The notes under the pieces were generated by a model. The model did no database searches, was not told where the DNA came from, and was given only the letters and a program-made list of their open reading frames with translations. Positions 62,154 through 64,000 of a stretch of 64,000 nucleotides of DNA are shown here, in pieces (position 1 is the first letter of the stretch; each line of letters starts with the position of its first letter). A program made the position numbers and the translations under genes. Source of the DNA: Brevibacillus_C sp046036945 (GTDB taxonomy: Bacteria > Bacillota > Bacilli > Brevibacillales > Brevibacillaceae); assembly GCF_046036945.1 (NCBI RefSeq), contig NZ_JBJQOQ010000013.1:65960-129959 (forward strand), written 5' to 3'.

Positions 62154-63848
62154 TTACACCTTGAATTTGCCGACCAACGCCCGCAGTTCTTCCGCCATCC
62201 GTGCCAGGGAAGCCGCCGAGGAAGATACTTCCTCCACGGTTGCCAACTGCTCTTCGGCGGACGCCGATACCGTTTGCGAGCTTGCAGCGACCAGTTTTGA
62301 GCCTTCGGAGATTTCATTGGCCGCACGCTTAACCTGTTCGGTGCTGGCTGCCACCTGCTGCGATGCGGCGGATATTTGCTGAATCTGGCTGGTGACTTCA
62401 TCGACGTACCCTTTGATTTCGCCAAACCTCCTGCCGGCGCTATGTACAGCCTGCCTTCCTTCGCTTGCCTCTGCGATTCCTCTTTCCATCCTCTCGACGG
62501 TATCCTGCGTATTTTGTTGTATACTTTCGATCATCTGCGTGACCCGGCTGGCCGACTCTGCTGACTGCTCCGCCAATTTGCGAACTTCGTCCGCGACGAT
62601 TGCAAAGCCGCGTCCGTGCTCGCCGGCTCGCGCCGCTTCTATCGCCGCATTCAGCGCCAAAAGATTGGTCTGCGTGGCAATTTCCGACATCACGTCTACG
62701 ATCAGGCCCACTTCCTTGGAATACTCCCCCATCTCCTGAACCGCCTTGGCCAATTGTTGTATCGTGCTCTCCAAGGAGTCCATCTGCTTGACGGCCACTT
62801 GAACCGCTTGATTTCCCTCCAGCGATTTTTCCGCGGCCTGAAGCGACAGGGCGGCGGTGCGCTGCGTGTTCTCTGCGATTTGTTGGATCCCGATCGACAT
62901 CTGATTGATCGCCTGGACGCTTTCATCCGCCCCCCGTGCTTGTCTGTCAGCACTGACCACGATTTCCTGAATGGATGAGCTGATCGTCTCCGCTGAGCAG
63001 CTCGTCTGTTCGGCACTGGCTGACAGCTCTTCTGAGGATGCGGCCACGCTTTCCGCACTCAGGTTTATTTGGCTGATCAAGCCGCGAAGATTTGCGGCCA
63101 TTTGATTGAAGGACGCGGCCAGCTGACCAATTTCGTCGTTGTTTTTCACCGCCAGATTCTCTTTCGTCAAATCGCCTGATGCGACCAGCTCGGCGGCTGC
63201 CGCGATCTGCACGATTGGCCTGGAGATCATGCGGGACATGAGATACCCGATAAGCAGTGCCAACACAAGAGTGCTCATGCTTAGAAAAACCATGCTGCTG
63301 ATGGAAGTGTCAACCGCTTTCTTATTTTCGCTGCTGCCTTCTTCCATTAGCTGCTGCTGTCTGGTGGCAATCTCATCTGCCACTGGCTCCAACTGTCTCC
63401 CGAGGGGCAGCACTTCTTTGGTAAAGAGGTCTACGATTTGATTCCGATCTTCGTTCTGTCCAGTCAATTTCAGCAGATCAGTATACTTCGCTTTAAATTG
63501 TTGGTTAAGATTCTCCAGTTCTTGGAGCTTTTTCAGATCCTCATCCGCCTGAACCAACTTTCTGGTATCGCTGATAAGCTGATTCAACTGGTTGTGATAC
63601 TTTTCCATACTGTCCAGAAACTGCTGGTCCTCCGTCAAAAGATAGCCGCGCAAGCTGTTGGACTGTTTTGCCGCCTGGACCTGCATCTGATACGAATTTG
63701 CCACAATGACGGCCCGCCTGTTCAGCAGATCTGTGTAAGACTCATCCAATTTAGTCAAAAAGTAGTAATCAATGCCCGCTGTCACAGCAAGCAGCAGGGC
63801 TATGAGAAAAAAGGCCCCCGTTAATTTTTTGCCGATGGTAAGTTTCAA
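62154..63848 (-). CDS. Methyl-accepting chemotaxis protein
   Basis: A 564-residue chemoreceptor. Membrane helix 1 (about 9-30), a four-helix-bundle extracellular sensor (about 31-187), membrane helix 2 (about 188-210), HAMP (about 211-265) and a long signalling coiled coil. The hairpin tip reads EIATQTNLLALNAAIEAARAG with GRGFAIVADEVRKLAE, the standard CheA/CheW contact. Potential methylation sites with paired Glu/Gln flank it. The start is TTG 63848, 7 bases after GAAAGGGTG; the longer frame to 63950 adds residues without a ribosome site. The ligand is unknown. The gene stands alone. Confidence 0.92.
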   Translation of the reverse strand: MKLTIGKKLTGAFFLIALLLAVTAGIDYYFLTKLDESYTDLLNRRAVIVANSYQMQVQAAKQSNSLRGYLLTEDQQFLDSMEKYHNQLNQLISDTRKLVQADEDLKKLQELENLNQQFKAKYTDLLKLTGQNEDRNQIVDLFTKEVLPLGRQLEPVADEIATRQQQLMEEGSSENKKAVDTSISSMVFLSMSTLVLALLIGYLMSRMISRPIVQIAAAAELVASGDLTKENLAVKNNDEIGQLAASFNQMAANLRGLISQINLSAESVAASSEELSASAEQTSCSAETISSSIQEIVVSADRQARGADESVQAINQMSIGIQQIAENTQRTAALSLQAAEKSLEGNQAVQVAVKQMDSLESTIQQLAKAVQEMGEYSKEVGLIVDVMSEIATQTNLLALNAAIEAARAGEHGRGFAIVADEVRKLAEQSAESASRVTQMIESIQQNTQDTVERMERGIAEASEGRQAVHSAGRRFGEIKGYVDEVTSQIQQISAASQQVAASTEQVKRAANEISEGSKLVAASSQTVSASAEEQLATVEEVSSSAASLARMAEELRALVGKFKV

Positions 63849-63977
63849 AACTAGACACCCTTTCGAAAGTTTATGTTTTGAAAAGCTGTATTCGTGAAAT
63901 TGCAAGAGTCCTTTTAGCCACCACCCACCCTTTTCCAAGAAAAATTTCATATTTTTCTACACGGTTTCAGCTTATGT

Positions 63978-63997
63978 CGTACAATGTTTGTTGTACG
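63978..63997. repeat. Short inverted repeat upstream of the chemoreceptor gene
   Basis: CGTACAA and TTGTACG are perfect inverted copies around a 6-base spacer, about 130 bases before the chemoreceptor start. It could be an operator or the edge of an element that continues beyond the window. Confidence 0.4.
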
Positions 63998-64000
63998 TCA

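Overview
The window is chromosomal DNA from an endospore-forming member of the Bacillota, most likely Brevibacillus or a close relative in the Paenibacillaceae. The evidence is a complete GerA-type spore germinant receptor operon, AddAB rather than RecBCD, a Med/KinD-like pair, a CtaB/CtaA heme A pathway, moderate GC content, strong GGAGG-type ribosome binding sites and frequent GTG or TTG starts. The genus is an inference; no rRNA gene is present to settle it. A single N at 28384 shows that the assembly is a draft.

Layout. 0.1-0.3 kb: tRNA-Thr and tRNA-Leu. 0.5-3.4 kb: a Med-like BMP-family protein and an orphan PAS histidine kinase. 3.4-8.2 kb: two alpha/beta hydrolases, an S1-domain protein, a 3-oxoacid CoA-transferase pair and PurU. 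8.4-9.2 kb: a c-di-AMP (ydaO/yuaA) riboswitch in front of a LysM-3D cell wall protein. 9.3-21.6 kb: one minus-strand operon sbcD-sbcC-addB-addA for DNA end processing. 21.7-23.8 kb: ctaB-ctaA with a clear promoter. 24-28 kb: a TauE-like exporter, a DUF6157 protein and an operon PspA-DUF350-DUF4178-DUF4247. 28.1-28.5 kb: a long imperfect inverted repeat at an assembly junction. 28.6-31.4 kb: an ABC importer of the TrpXYZ type. 31.5-32.7 kb: YlmA-like ATPase and DUF488. 32.7-37 kb: germinant receptor operon in the order A, C, small D-like protein, B.

37-46 kb: a YerD-like FMN domain protein, a YqjF/DUF2071 protein, an aldehyde dehydrogenase, a MacAB-like ABC system and a spore-type amidase. 46-50.5 kb: Cof-type phosphatase, monomeric sarcosine oxidase, a CstB-like persulfide dioxygenase-rhodanese and uracil-DNA glycosylase. 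50.6-54.5 kb: a YbhGFS-like efflux operon ending in its own TetR-type regulator, with a promoter and a palindromic operator in front. 54.5-57.9 kb: HtpX-like protease, Mug-type glycosylase and an ECF sigma/anti-sigma pair with a candidate autoregulated promoter.

57.9-62 kb is a zone of decay: an IS200-type element with a frameshifted transposase, a frameshifted bile acid:sodium symporter family gene, and the ruins of a kdp potassium ATPase locus. In that locus the c-di-AMP riboswitch, its terminator and kdpF still look intact, while kdpA is broken, kdpB is gone, and kdpC and kdpD are fragments. The window ends with a methyl-accepting chemotaxis protein.

The two c-di-AMP riboswitches tie cell wall remodelling and what was once high-affinity potassium uptake to one second messenger. 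No prophage, CRISPR array or classical defence island is visible. The least understood intact locus is the PspA-DUF350-DUF4178-DUF4247 operon.
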